A stretch of 64,000 nucleotides of DNA, taken from the NCBI GenBank assembly GCA_030427145.1, contig JAUHWT010000015.1, positions 1 to 64,000 of the forward strand, read 5' to 3'. Under the pieces are notes generated by a model. That model made no database searches, was not told where the DNA came from, and saw nothing but the letters and a program-made list of their open reading frames with translations. Of this stretch, positions 18,184 through 27,313 are shown piece after piece. Within the stretch, counting starts at the first letter, position 1. Each line of letters starts with the position of its first letter. The translations under genes were made by a program, and so were the position numbers. Origin of the DNA: Alphaproteobacteria bacterium (GTDB taxonomy: Bacteria > Pseudomonadota > Alphaproteobacteria > Rhodobacterales > Rhodobacteraceae).

Positions 18184-19692
18184 ATGTCAAAACCAAACAT
18201 ACTGATTTTCATGGTGGATCAGCTGACCGGCACGCTGTTCGAGGACGGCCCGGCCGACTGGCTCCATGCCCCCAACCTGAAAAAACTCGCGGCAAAATCC
18301 ACCCGGTTTTCCAACGCCTATACCGCCTCGCCGCTCTGCGCGCCGGCCCGCGCCAGTTTCATGACCGGGCTTCTCCCGTCGCGCACCGGCGTCTACGACA
18401 ACGCGGCCGAACTGTCCGCGGCCCTGCCCACCTATGCCCACCACCTGCGCCGCGCCGGGTACCAGACCTGCCTCTCCGGCAAGATGCATTTCGTGGGCCC
18501 CGACCAGCTTCACGGTTTTGAGGAACGGCTGACCACCGACATCTACCCCGCCGATTTCGGCTGGACCCCGGATTACCGCAAGCCAGGCGAGCGCATCGAC
18601 TGGTGGTATCACAACATGGGCTCCGTCACCGGAGCCGGTGTCGCCGAGATCACGAACCAGATGGAATACGACGATGAGGTCGCCTGGAATTCCGTGCGCA
18701 AGGTCTATGATCTCGCCCGTGGCCACGACCCGCGTCCCTGGTGCCTAACGGTCAGCTTCACGCACCCGCATGATCCTTACGTTGCGCGCAAAAAATACTG
18801 GGATCTTTATGAGGACTGCGACCACCTGATGCCGGAGGTGGGTGAAATGGACTACGCCAGCCATGACAGCCATTCACGGCGCATCCTCGATGCCAACGAA
18901 CGCTCCGCTTTCGACATCTCAGAAACGGACATTCAACGGTCCCGCCGGGCCTATTTCGCAAATGTGAGCTACCTCGACGACAAAATCGGCGACATTCTGG
19001 AGGCGCTCGAAACCACCCGCCAGGACGCCACAATCCTGGTGCTTTCCGACCACGGCGACATGCTCGGCGAACGCGGCCTGTGGTTTAAAATGAGCTTCTT
19101 TGAGAACTCCTCCCGCGTGCCGCTCATGATCTCAAGCCCCGACATGACCCCGGGCCGCGTGGACGATCCGGTCAGCCTCATCGACGTCTGCCCGACGCTG
19201 GTGGAACTCGCGGGCAGGGACGTCTCCGAAATATCCCCCTGGTGCCAGGGCGAAAGCCTGGTGCATCTGGGCAATGGCGGACGGCGCGGGACACCGGTGA
19301 TGATGGAATATGCGGCCGAGGCCTCACAGGCCCCTCTGGTCGGCCTTCGCCACGGACCCTGGAAATACATCCGCTGTGACCTCGACCCGGAACTTCTCTT
19401 CAATCTTGAGGATGATCCGCACGAGCTGAACAATCTCGCGGAAAACCCGGACTTTGCCGATACCCTCGACGACATGCGCACCATGGCTGACAGCCGGTGG
19501 GATCTGTCAAAATTCGACGCTGAGGTTCGCGCCAGTCAGTCCCAGCGCTGGATCGTCTACGAGGCCCTGCGCCAGGGCAAGTACCGGCCATGGGATCATC
19601 AGCCGTATCAGGATGCATCCGAACGCTTCATGCGCAATCACATGGACCTGAACGTGGTGGAGGAAAACGCCCGCTTCCCGCGCGGGGAATAA
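18184..19692 (+). CDS. betC: Choline-sulfatase
   Basis: 502 aa from ATG 18184, which has a GGGGGG ribosome binding site just upstream. N-terminal MSKPNILIFMVDQLTGTLFE, the sulfatase signature C52-A-P-A-R-A-S-F-M-T-G (the cysteine to be oxidised to formylglycine), the BetC-specific LSGKMHFVGPDQLHGFEERL, and SDHGDMLGERGLW for metal binding are all present. It hydrolyses choline-O-sulfate to choline and sulfate for glycine betaine synthesis or as a sulfur and carbon source. No betABI genes are adjacent. No signal peptide, so cytoplasmic. Confidence 0.95.
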   Translation: MSKPNILIFMVDQLTGTLFEDGPADWLHAPNLKKLAAKSTRFSNAYTASPLCAPARASFMTGLLPSRTGVYDNAAELSAALPTYAHHLRRAGYQTCLSGKMHFVGPDQLHGFEERLTTDIYPADFGWTPDYRKPGERIDWWYHNMGSVTGAGVAEITNQMEYDDEVAWNSVRKVYDLARGHDPRPWCLTVSFTHPHDPYVARKKYWDLYEDCDHLMPEVGEMDYASHDSHSRRILDANERSAFDISETDIQRSRRAYFANVSYLDDKIGDILEALETTRQDATILVLSDHGDMLGERGLWFKMSFFENSSRVPLMISSPDMTPGRVDDPVSLIDVCPTLVELAGRDVSEISPWCQGESLVHLGNGGRRGTPVMMEYAAEASQAPLVGLRHGPWKYIRCDLDPELLFNLEDDPHELNNLAENPDFADTLDDMRTMADSRWDLSKFDAEVRASQSQRWIVYEALRQGKYRPWDHQPYQDASERFMRNHMDLNVVEENARFPRGE

Positions 19693-19702
19693 CCCGGGGC
19701 GG

Positions 19703-20479
19703 TCAGCGTTTCGGGTTCAGCTGGTGCCAGGCCACGCTGTCTTCCCGAAACCGCGTCCCCTCCGCCACCATGCGATGCACGCGGCAGCCGCCATCGACGA
19801 AATCGAGGATGGCAAAGTCGTTCTCCTGCCCCCGCCGCCGCGTGGACAGGCCCGTACCCACATGGACCTGCAAAATCCGGCCCACACCTTTTCGTTGCAC
19901 AAACGGCTCGGCCCACCAGCGATGCAAGTGACCCGACAGGATCAGGTCGGTGCCACAGTCCGCCAGGCGGCTGAGCGTTTCCTCCGCCTTCGGCATAAGC
20001 TGCTTGTGGCTTTCGGGTGACTGCGAAAACGGGTGGTGACACATCAGAACCCTGACACCGTCGAAACCCGAAAATCCGGAACAGGCACTGGTGATCTGCC
20101 GGTTGCGCAGTCTGCCTTTCTGCCATGAATACGGGTCGGAGGTGTTCAGCGTGTGAACCCTGACGTCATTGACGGTGATTGTCGGCGCCAGGTTGGCATC
20201 CACAAAACGCCGGTAGTTCAGATATGGGATCGTCCAGCGCATCAGCGGATTGTGCAGCGGAATGTCATGGTTACCCGGCACGCAGATCCACGGGGAGGGC
20301 AGGCGGTCGAGAAACGCCCGCGCCGCGCGAAACTGTGAACTGCGCGCCCGTTGGGTCAGATCACCCGACACGGCGATCAGATCGGGCTCCGCTCCGGTCA
20401 CCGCATCGAACAGCGGCTCGATCAGTTCCGCGTCATCCGCACCGAAATGCAGATCAGAGATATGTATAATACGCGTCAT
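19703..20479 (-). CDS. Metallophosphoesterase, cyclic-AMP phosphodiesterase (CpdA)-like
   Basis: 258 aa. The calcineurin-like metal motifs are complete: ISDLHFG (D9, H11), SGDLTQR (D40), PGNHDIP (N70, H71), then MCHHPF and SGHLHRW. CpdA-type enzymes hydrolyse 3',5'-cAMP, but other phosphodiester substrates are possible. The gene overlaps the upstream lipid-kinase gene by 4 bp (ATGA), so both are made from one message. Confidence 0.83.
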   Translation of the reverse strand: MTRIIHISDLHFGADDAELIEPLFDAVTGAEPDLIAVSGDLTQRARSSQFRAARAFLDRLPSPWICVPGNHDIPLHNPLMRWTIPYLNYRRFVDANLAPTITVNDVRVHTLNTSDPYSWQKGRLRNRQITSACSGFSGFDGVRVLMCHHPFSQSPESHKQLMPKAEETLSRLADCGTDLILSGHLHRWWAEPFVQRKGVGRILQVHVGTGLSTRRRGQENDFAILDFVDGGCRVHRMVAEGTRFREDSVAWHQLNPKR

Positions 20480-21372
20480 ACGGGCTTTTCGGGAGCGATC
20501 AGGCGCAGCTTTCTCTCATGGTGACTGATGCGGAGCGGCGTCCGCATCACGAATTTTTCGCCGTCACAGGCAACGAGCACACGTCTGCGCGTGAGACTGA
20601 TGTCAATATTCTGCCCCGTCATCATTTTGTAATCCGGCCCGCGCCTTGCCTGACCGCTCCAGACACGCAGAGCCGATCCAAGCAGGGACATGCGGTCCTC
20701 ATCCGGCACCACGATCACGGCGAAATCTCCGTCGCCCAGATCCTCCTGACCGGCCATGTTAAACTCCTTCAGCTGGAACGCGCTCTTGGCCACAAAGACC
20801 AGCGGAGTCCGGCTGTTCCAGACCTGGCCATCCAGCGAAATCGTCGCCTTCAGCACCCTCGGCCGGTTCACAAGTGTGGTGAAAACGGACCAGTAGGCCG
20901 CCGGTCTTGAGCGTCCGTACTTTTTGTAAACATCCTCACGGTTCTTCAGAATGCGCGGGTAAACCCCGATACTGACATTGTTCAGGAATATCCGGTCGTT
21001 GACCGTGCCGAGCCGCGTCTCACGCATTGTGCCTTCCGCGATCAGCTGAACGGCCGCCTCCGCGTCCTCCGGAATGTCATGGGCGCGGGCAAAATAGTTG
21101 AACGTGCCCTGCGGGATCACCCCCATCCGCACACCGGCCGCATGGCACGCCCCGGCCACCGCGCCGATGGTCCCGTCGCCTCCCGCGGCCACCACCGTGT
21201 CCGCGCCACCGTCAATCACGGTTTTCGCAAGATCACTGATGGTCCCGTCCGGTTGCAGCGAATGAAACCGCGCCTCAACCCCAAACTTTTTGAAAATAGA
21301 CCCGAGATGCGAGGACCGCGATTCCGCCGAAGAGGCGTCGCCTGCATTCTCGTTGACTATGACGTCGATCAT
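20476..21372 (-). CDS. Diacylglycerol kinase-family lipid kinase
   Basis: 298 aa. The catalytic domain has the GGDGT motif at 64-68 (VVAAGGDGTIGAVAG) and NENAGD at the start, as in YegS/DgkB-type lipid kinases. The C-terminal beta-domain carries FAVIVVPDEDRMSLLG. It likely phosphorylates diacylglycerol or a sphingoid-like lipid at the membrane. The downstream metallophosphoesterase gene is translationally coupled. Substrate is not deducible. Confidence 0.85.
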   Translation of the reverse strand: MIDVIVNENAGDASSAESRSSHLGSIFKKFGVEARFHSLQPDGTISDLAKTVIDGGADTVVAAGGDGTIGAVAGACHAAGVRMGVIPQGTFNYFARAHDIPEDAEAAVQLIAEGTMRETRLGTVNDRIFLNNVSIGVYPRILKNREDVYKKYGRSRPAAYWSVFTTLVNRPRVLKATISLDGQVWNSRTPLVFVAKSAFQLKEFNMAGQEDLGDGDFAVIVVPDEDRMSLLGSALRVWSGQARRGPDYKMMTGQNIDISLTRRRVLVACDGEKFVMRTPLRISHHERKLRLIAPEKPV

Positions 21373-21473
21373 TCACGGAGTCCCACAGATCATCGGCGCG
21401 GCGCGATGCTGCGCCCCGTAGAACCGATAACCCGCAAACCGTGTCTAGGTTCCGCAGCCAGGTTCCGCCGACG

Positions 21474-23360
21474 TCAAAGTTTAGGCATGCCCTTCGCGCG
21501 CATCATCCGTTTTTGCGCCGCGATCCGGAACGCCGCATTCGGCGCACCGAACCCGGTATAGTTCCCCTGCCGTTCGACGATCTCGAAGAACATGCCCCCT
21601 GCAAACGCCTGGGAGTAGAACTGGAAAAACGCCCCCTCCGGCTCCTCGTCATAGAGTATGTTTCCGGCCCTGAGCCGTTCCAGCATGTCCGTCTCAAGGT
21701 CAAACCGCGCGGCCAGATCCGCGTAGTAGTTTTCCGAGATCGCCAGCGGCTCGAAGCCCCGGTCCCTGAGCGCCGCTGAGGTGGCAAAAATGTCATCGGT
21801 CGCCAGCGCGATATGCTGCAGCGATGCCCCAAAACTGTCGGCCAGGAAATTCCCCGCCATGGTCCGGTGGGTCTCCGCACCATTGAGCGTGATGCGAAAC
21901 GTTCCGTCCAGAGTCTGCAACGCCTGGCTGCGCACCAGCCCGTCCGGGTCAATCACGTCCACAATCGGTGATTTCCGCATCCGGAACAGCGTGGTGTAAA
22001 ACAGCGACCAGCTGAGCATCTCATCGTAACTCATTGTCTGCGCCAGGTGATCCACCTTCGTCAGCCCGGCGCCCCGGCCCGGATTTTCGCTGTCGGGAAA
22101 CTCCACCGACCAAACATCGCTCAGACCGCTGGGCCGGTCGATGAAATGAAACACGCTCCCGCCAAGGCCCCGAATGGCCGGGATCTGCAACTCACCGGCA
22201 CCCACCGGCTGCTCAAACGGATCCGCGCCCAGATGTTTCGCGCGCGCCAGCGTATCGTCCGCCGACTTGACCTGAAGCCCGACATCGCAGGCCGTGGTCC
22301 CGTGCACCGTATAGGCACTCCCGGCATAGCCCGCCGTTTCCCGGTTCACCACAAGCCGGATATCCCCCTGGGTCCAGAGCGCGACCTCCTTGGCGATATG
22401 CTGCCCCGACAGCTCAAACCCGAGCGTACGCAGGATGTTCTCCAGCTCATCAGCCTCGCCATCACGGGTCGCAAACTCCACGAAGGCGACGTCCTCCACC
22501 CCGGCTCTGGGCGGTATGGGATCAAGCCCGGGGCAGGCCTCCGGCTCGGCCCGGCAGACATCGTCCATCAGCGCGATCAAGGACCGGTACCCGTCCCGCG
22601 CAATGGATTTCGGCCGGCCGCCGCGAAACTGATCGTTGAAAATCTCCAGCGACACGTGACTGGAATAGCCCGTCGCCATCACCGCCCGCATAAACTCCGT
22701 CACCGGAAGATCCCCCTCGCCGGGCATGTTGCGGTAGTGCCGGGACCAGTAGAGCAGATCCATCTCGATCCACGGCGCATCAGCCAGTTGCACGAAAAAA
22801 ATCTTATCGCCCGGAATTCTCCGTATCGTCTCAGGATCAATGCCCCGAGACAGCGTATGAAAACTGTCGAGGATCAGACCCACATTCGGATGATCAGCCC
22901 GCCGCACCACCTCCCAGGCATCGCGGTGGTCGTTGATATGCCGACCCCATGCGAGCGCCTCGAACCCGACGCGCAGCCCGCGTTTCTCCGCCCGCTCGCC
23001 CAGTTCCCGGAAATCATCAGCCGTGCGGTCAATGCCACCCAGAGCTTCGGGATGGGTGGTCGAACAGACCAGAACCAGATCCGTGCCCAGATCCTGCATC
23101 AGATCAAATTTCCGCTCCGCCCGGTCAAAGGCCTTTTCGCGAAGGGGCGAGGGCAGGGACTCAAAATCACGAAACGGCTGGAACAGCGTGATTTCCAGCC
23201 CCATCGACCGGATCATGTCCCCGACCTCACGAGAGCTGCCGTCATGGGCGATAAAATCCTGTTCGAAAATCTCGATACCGTCAAAACCGGCCGCGGCTAT
23301 GGCTTCGAGCTTCTCCGGAAAATTCCCTGAAATCGAAACGGTCGCGATCGATGTCTTCAT
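21474..23360 (-). CDS. quiC: 3-dehydroshikimate dehydratase, fused two-domain (QuiC type)
   Basis: 628 aa. Residues 1-270 are a xylose-isomerase-like barrel with metal ligands E134 (VGFEALAWG), D165 (LILDSFHTL), Q191 (FFVQLADAP) and E239 (SLEIFN). Residues 285-628 are a 4-hydroxyphenylpyruvate-dioxygenase-like domain that keeps an H438/H516/E593 facial triad. This is the architecture of the Pseudomonas QuiC1 fusion, which converts 3-dehydroshikimate to protocatechuate. The stop codon of the upstream shikimate dehydrogenase gene overlaps its start by 1 bp. Confidence 0.9.
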   Translation of the reverse strand: MKTSIATVSISGNFPEKLEAIAAAGFDGIEIFEQDFIAHDGSSREVGDMIRSMGLEITLFQPFRDFESLPSPLREKAFDRAERKFDLMQDLGTDLVLVCSTTHPEALGGIDRTADDFRELGERAEKRGLRVGFEALAWGRHINDHRDAWEVVRRADHPNVGLILDSFHTLSRGIDPETIRRIPGDKIFFVQLADAPWIEMDLLYWSRHYRNMPGEGDLPVTEFMRAVMATGYSSHVSLEIFNDQFRGGRPKSIARDGYRSLIALMDDVCRAEPEACPGLDPIPPRAGVEDVAFVEFATRDGEADELENILRTLGFELSGQHIAKEVALWTQGDIRLVVNRETAGYAGSAYTVHGTTACDVGLQVKSADDTLARAKHLGADPFEQPVGAGELQIPAIRGLGGSVFHFIDRPSGLSDVWSVEFPDSENPGRGAGLTKVDHLAQTMSYDEMLSWSLFYTTLFRMRKSPIVDVIDPDGLVRSQALQTLDGTFRITLNGAETHRTMAGNFLADSFGASLQHIALATDDIFATSAALRDRGFEPLAISENYYADLAARFDLETDMLERLRAGNILYDEEPEGAFFQFYSQAFAGGMFFEIVERQGNYTGFGAPNAAFRIAAQKRMMRAKGMPKL

Positions 23361-24208
23361 TACCCTGTACTCCGTATGGCTGCGCGCAGCTCCACCTGAT
23401 TAACGCCCGCACCCGTAAAGATGTCCCAGGCATCGACCCCCTGTCCAAAGAAAAGCTCATAACCGGTTATCACAATTAGCCCAAAATCCCTGGCATTGCG
23501 TAGAAATTCGGTCTCAACAGGGGTGTAAACCGCATCAAATGCCCAATGCGAATTCGCCAGTGCTTCTTTTTTGACGGGCGTGCCACCGATTCCCGTCATG
23601 CCCAACGGCGTGCAGTTCACGATTCCATTTGCATGTAAGGCCGCTGATTCCGCGTCCCTCGCCGTCACAATCCGCGTTTCCCCGGCGACCGGTGTCAGGG
23701 AATCGGCCAGCGCCTCCGCCCGGTCCGGGTCGAGGTCAACGCACCTGATTTCCTCAGCGCCAAGAGCCACGAGCGCAAACGCGACCGCTTTGCCAACGCC
23801 CCCCGACCCGATGAGACAGACCGTGCCCGGTTTCGCGTCCCCCTGAATGCCGCGCCAGGCGCGGATGAACCCGGAATAATCCGTGTTGAAACCTTTCGGC
23901 CCCTCCGCCTCAAAAACCACCGTATTGACCGCACCAATCGCGCGGACCAGCGGGTCATCCACCGTTACTTTCGTCGTCACCGTTTCCTTGTAGGGATAGG
24001 TCACATTGATGCCGCGAAACCCGTCCTTTCGCGCCATCTCAAAAACGCCGTCGAAATCGAGGCCCAGTTCTTTCGGCACCAGCCGGTCATAGGTCACGTT
24101 CAGACCCGCCAGCCGCCCGGCGGTACGGTGCAGGTCCGGCGCCCGCGATTTCGCGATGTTGTCACCGATCAGGCCGAGCCTGATAACGCCTGGATCACCT
24201 CTGGACAT
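23360..24208 (-). CDS. Shikimate/quinate dehydrogenase
   Basis: 282 aa. The N-terminal substrate domain begins LGLIGDNIAKSRAPDLH, has the catalytic lysine and aspartate region GINVTYPYKETV and DYSGFIRA, and the Rossmann segment IGSGGVGKAVAFAL followed by CVDLDP. An aspartate after the second strand suggests NAD preference, as in catabolic quinate/shikimate dehydrogenases. Position next to the dehydroshikimate dehydratase and a TRAP transporter supports a catabolic rather than biosynthetic role. Confidence 0.87.
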   Translation of the reverse strand: MSRGDPGVIRLGLIGDNIAKSRAPDLHRTAGRLAGLNVTYDRLVPKELGLDFDGVFEMARKDGFRGINVTYPYKETVTTKVTVDDPLVRAIGAVNTVVFEAEGPKGFNTDYSGFIRAWRGIQGDAKPGTVCLIGSGGVGKAVAFALVALGAEEIRCVDLDPDRAEALADSLTPVAGETRIVTARDAESAALHANGIVNCTPLGMTGIGGTPVKKEALANSHWAFDAVYTPVETEFLRNARDFGLIVITGYELFFGQGVDAWDIFTGAGVNQVELRAAIRSTG

Positions 24209-24242
24209 GAAATTGCCGCCTCCCGCTGGACACCCTTCAGGC

Positions 24243-24280
24243 GTCGCGCGGCGGGCGTTGCCACAGGAATCCCGCGCGAC
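24243..24280 (-). other. Intercistronic inverted repeat between dctM and the shikimate dehydrogenase gene
   Basis: GTCGCGCGG (24243-24251) and CCGCGCGAC (24272-24280) are perfect 9-bp arms 20 nt apart. It lies in the 137-bp gap between transporter and catabolic genes, with no T tract, so it could attenuate or stabilise the mRNA at the boundary. Confidence 0.45.
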
Positions 24281-24345
24281 CGGCTCAGCCTAACCGACCA
24301 GCCACGGGTTCCCAAGGTCCAGCATTCGGCGGCCCATGCGGAAGC

Positions 24346-25662
24346 CTACATCCCCGGTCCCATGACCAGATTGGGCAGCCAGAGCGCAATGCCTGGAAAA
24401 ATGCTCAGCAGAACAATCGCCACCACCATGCACAGCACAAACGGCAGCGACCCCATCAGGATGGTGCGCAGTGAAATATCCGGCGCAATCCCGTTGATCA
24501 CATAGAGGTTCAGCCCCACCGGCGGCGAAATCAGCCCAATTTCCATATTGATTGTCAGGATCACCGCAAACCAGATCGGATCAAACCCGGCCGTCGTGAT
24601 GATCGGCAGCAGAATGGGCGCCGCCATCAGGATCACCGCCACCGGCGGCAGGAAAAACCCGGCGACCAGAAGGAAAACGTTGATCGCCCCCATCAGCACC
24701 CAGCGGTTGACCTCCAGTTCCCCGATCCAGCCCGCAATCGACTGCGTAATGTAGAGCGAGGACAGCATATAGGAGAACACACCCGCCGCCGCGATGATGA
24801 ACAGGATCATCACCGATTCCCGCGTGCTGTCGCGCAGAACCACCCACAGATCACGCGGGTTCCACAGCCGGTAAATCACCATCGCAATCAAAAGGCAGAG
24901 CAGCGCACCCACCGCAGCCGTCTCCGACGGCGTCGCGATACCGCCATACATGGCATAAAGCACACCAACGATGATCACCAGAAACGGCACAACCCGTGGC
25001 AGGATCTCAAACCGCTCACCCCACGTGTAGCTCCCCGCGCTCAGCACGGACGCATCCCCCGACCGCCAGGTTGAATAAAGCGACCACAGCATAAACAGCC
25101 CAACGAGCAGCAGCCCCGGAAACACACCGGCCAGGAACAGCCGCCCGATCGAGGTCTCGGTAGCAATCCCGTAGACAATCATCGTCACGGACGGCGGGAT
25201 CAGAATCCCCAACGTGCCCCCTGCGGCAATGGACCCAGCCGCCACGCCGTCGGGATACCCGCGCTTGCGCATCTCCGGAATACCCATCTTGCCAATCGCC
25301 GCACAGGTCGCTGGGCTGGACCCCGACATCGCCGCGAACAGCGCACAGGCCCCAAGGTTTGACACCACCAGCCCACCCGGCACCCGCGTCAGCCAGCGTT
25401 CCAGGGCCTCGTAAAGATCCGCGCCCGCCCGCGTCGAGGCAATGGACGCACCCATGATGATGAACATCGGAATGGACAGAAGCGCAAAATTGTCGAGCTT
25501 TCCGAACAGGATCTCCGGCATCAGCTCCAGCGAGCGCATCCCGTCGAAAACCATCAGGAACCCGGCCGACACGATTAGCAGCCCGAGCGCCACCGAAACA
25601 CCGGAAAACAGAACCAGGATCGTCGCAACCGCAACAACCGCACCAAGGACCAGCGGATCCAC
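24346..25662 (-). CDS. TRAP transporter large permease (DctM)
   Basis: 438 aa, about 12 membrane segments. DctM-family landmarks are LFAAMSGSSPATCAAIGKMG, AAGGTLGILIPPSVTMIVYG, GIATPSETAAVGALLC and the C-terminal EIGLISPPVGLNLYVINGI. It forms the sodium-driven channel with the DctQ subunit whose gene overlaps its start by 1 bp. With shikimate catabolic genes downstream, shikimate, quinate or dehydroshikimate is the likely cargo. Confidence 0.93.
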   Translation of the reverse strand: MDPLVLGAVVAVATILVLFSGVSVALGLLIVSAGFLMVFDGMRSLELMPEILFGKLDNFALLSIPMFIIMGASIASTRAGADLYEALERWLTRVPGGLVVSNLGACALFAAMSGSSPATCAAIGKMGIPEMRKRGYPDGVAAGSIAAGGTLGILIPPSVTMIVYGIATETSIGRLFLAGVFPGLLLVGLFMLWSLYSTWRSGDASVLSAGSYTWGERFEILPRVVPFLVIIVGVLYAMYGGIATPSETAAVGALLCLLIAMVIYRLWNPRDLWVVLRDSTRESVMILFIIAAAGVFSYMLSSLYITQSIAGWIGELEVNRWVLMGAINVFLLVAGFFLPPVAVILMAAPILLPIITTAGFDPIWFAVILTINMEIGLISPPVGLNLYVINGIAPDISLRTILMGSLPFVLCMVVAIVLLSIFPGIALWLPNLVMGPGM

Positions 25663-26210
25663 TATTTTTCCTCCAGACCAAAGGGCCGGTCATCGCCGGT
25701 CAGAACGCCATAAAAATCCGCCGCCAGCTGCAACAGCAGCAGAACAAAACCGACCGGCAGGGCCAGATACGGAATCCACAGCCGCACGCCCCAGACCGTG
25801 TCCGAGCGCCAGCCCCGGTCCCAGGCAAAATGCCAGTATTCAAACCCGTACCAGAGCATGATCCCGACAATCAGGATCGACACCCCCAGGGTCAGCAGGG
25901 CCAGCGCCCGCCGCGCTCCCATGGGCAGCATCAGCGGCACGAGGTCCACATTCACATGCCCCCGCAACAGCTGCACGTAAGGCAGACCCACCAGGGTCGC
26001 GGCAATCATCAGGTAAATCACGGCCTCCGTCTGCCAGACCGTCGACCCGTTGAGAACAAACCGGATGAAGATCATCTGGCAGGTGATCGCAACCGCCGCC
26101 ACGATCATCGCGGCGGCACACCATCCGGCAAGCGTCGAGATGCCATGAACAACACGGGCAAACCCGCTGTGCGCGACGCGCCTCGATCCCGCCGGAGTGT
26201 GACCAGCCAT
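25662..26210 (-). CDS. TRAP transporter small permease (DctQ)
   Basis: 182 aa with four membrane segments, the DctQ pattern. Typical positions are FIRFVLNGSTVWQTEAVIYL, GHVNVDLVPLMLP and a last helix VGFVLLLLQLAADFY. It works with the DctM gene that follows without a gap. The upstream dctP gene ends 133 bp earlier at a premature stop, and a GC-rich hairpin sits between them. Confidence 0.88.
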   Translation of the reverse strand: MAGHTPAGSRRVAHSGFARVVHGISTLAGWCAAAMIVAAVAITCQMIFIRFVLNGSTVWQTEAVIYLMIAATLVGLPYVQLLRGHVNVDLVPLMLPMGARRALALLTLGVSILIVGIMLWYGFEYWHFAWDRGWRSDTVWGVRLWIPYLALPVGFVLLLLQLAADFYGVLTGDDRPFGLEEK

Positions 26211-26244
26211 ACGGTGCTCTCCCTGTAAAAAACCCTGAATGCGG

Positions 26245-26268
26245 GGGAGGGCGGCTCGCCACCCTCCC
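26245..26268 (-). other. Intercistronic hairpin between dctP and dctQ, possible attenuator
   Basis: On the transcribed strand GGGAGGG-U-GG, loop CGAG, CC-G-CCCUCCC folds into a 10-pair stem with one U-G wobble. Six T residues (plus 26227-26232 are A) follow 12 nt after the stem. The spacing is too long for a classic terminator, so partial termination or 3'-end protection of the dctP segment is more likely. Confidence 0.5.
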
Positions 26269-26276
26269 GGATCGGC

Positions 26277-26342
26277 CTATTCGACCGATAGCGCCAGATC
26301 GAGGAATTTCTGCCCGTCGGGAGTTTCCTCCACAAACGCCTC
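26277..26342 (-). other. In-frame remnant of the dctP C-terminus beyond a TAA stop
   Basis: Directly after the TAA at 26343-26345 the same frame stays open for 21 codons, EAFVEETPDGQKFLDLALSV then E, and ends in TAG at 26277-26279. The sequence looks like a genuine DctP C-terminal helix. A single base change of TAA to TAC or TAT (Tyr) would restore a 328-residue protein. Confidence 0.7.
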
Positions 26343-27263
26343 TTAGGAGGTGTTCTGCGCAATCTCGCGCCAGGCATCGAACTCCTCGGCGGTCATGTCG
26401 GCAATCTCAACACCGGCCTCCTCAAACACCTTGCGGCTCTCGGCGTCCTCTTTCTTGGCTTCCTCAAGATAGTAGGCCTCGGCCTTCGCGGACGCATCGA
26501 GCAAAGCCTGCTGCTGCTCGTCGCTCAGATCCTCAAACGTCCGCTTGTTCATCAAAAGCGGCTGATACATGAACCACAGCGCATATTCGCCGGCGGGCGT
26601 ATAGCACCCCACCTGTTCGTAAATGCGGTAGCTCACAAAAGACGAGGATGAGGTGTTGGCCGCATCCAGAACCCCGGTCTGCATCGCGTTGTAAATTTCG
26701 GAGGATGCCATCGAGGCAATCGACGCCCCCGCACCGGCCAGCATCTGCTCAAACGCCTTGCCCGCCGCACGGGTCTGAAGCCCCTGCATGTCATCGGGCG
26801 AGGTGATGCATGTGTCCTTGCCCGCAAAACCACCCGCGAGGTAGCCGTGCACCAGCACCATCACGTCATCCTCGGCCATGATTTCCTCAACGGCCTCCAT
26901 GAACGGGCTCTCATTGAGCCGCGCGGCATGATCATGGTTTTTCACCAGCCCCGGCATCAGCGTCAGGTTATAAACCGGCTGCTGCCCACCGGCGTAGGAC
27001 AGGGGCAGAACCGTCATGTCCAGCTGACCCCGGCTCAGCGGCGAATACTGTTCACGCGCCTTGAACAGCGACTGGGTCGGGAAGATTTTAATCTCCAGAT
27101 CAACATCGGCAGCCGCCACCTCATCGGCCACGATCTTCGCGACCTGATGGCGCACGTCGCCTTCCGACCACTGATGGGACAACCGAAGTTCCGTGGCGTT
27201 CACCGCCGTCGCCGCCGCAAACAGCGCACCGGCGGACACAAATGTCCTGATCGTATGTTTCAT
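26343..27263 (-). CDS. TRAP transporter substrate-binding protein (DctP), C-terminally truncated by an in-frame stop
   Basis: 306 aa from the ATG at 27263, which has a GGGAGGA ribosome binding site; 18 codons further upstream are excluded because they precede the signal peptide MKHTIRTFVSAGALFAAATA. The mature part shows LSHQWSEGDVRHQVAKIVAD, FPTQSLFKAREQYSPLSRGQ and LQTRAAGKAFEQML of the DctP fold. The frame stops at TAA and resumes for 21 plausible codons, so the natural protein was probably about 328 residues. Whether the shortened protein still binds ligand is unknown. First gene of the TRAP-shikimate operon, divergent from a GntR regulator. Confidence 0.85.
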   Translation of the reverse strand: MKHTIRTFVSAGALFAAATAVNATELRLSHQWSEGDVRHQVAKIVADEVAAADVDLEIKIFPTQSLFKAREQYSPLSRGQLDMTVLPLSYAGGQQPVYNLTLMPGLVKNHDHAARLNESPFMEAVEEIMAEDDVMVLVHGYLAGGFAGKDTCITSPDDMQGLQTRAAGKAFEQMLAGAGASIASMASSEIYNAMQTGVLDAANTSSSSFVSYRIYEQVGCYTPAGEYALWFMYQPLLMNKRTFEDLSDEQQQALLDASAKAEAYYLEEAKKEDAESRKVFEEAGVEIADMTAEEFDAWREIAQNTS

Positions 27264-27313
27264 GATTTCCTCCCGTTTATGTTCGAATCCGGATCCGATT
27301 TGCCAACAGGCTG

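Noticed and set aside
27281-27290. GTTCGAATCC, which resembles a tRNA T-loop
   Set aside because: The flanking bases do not form a T stem and no acceptor or anticodon arms surround it.
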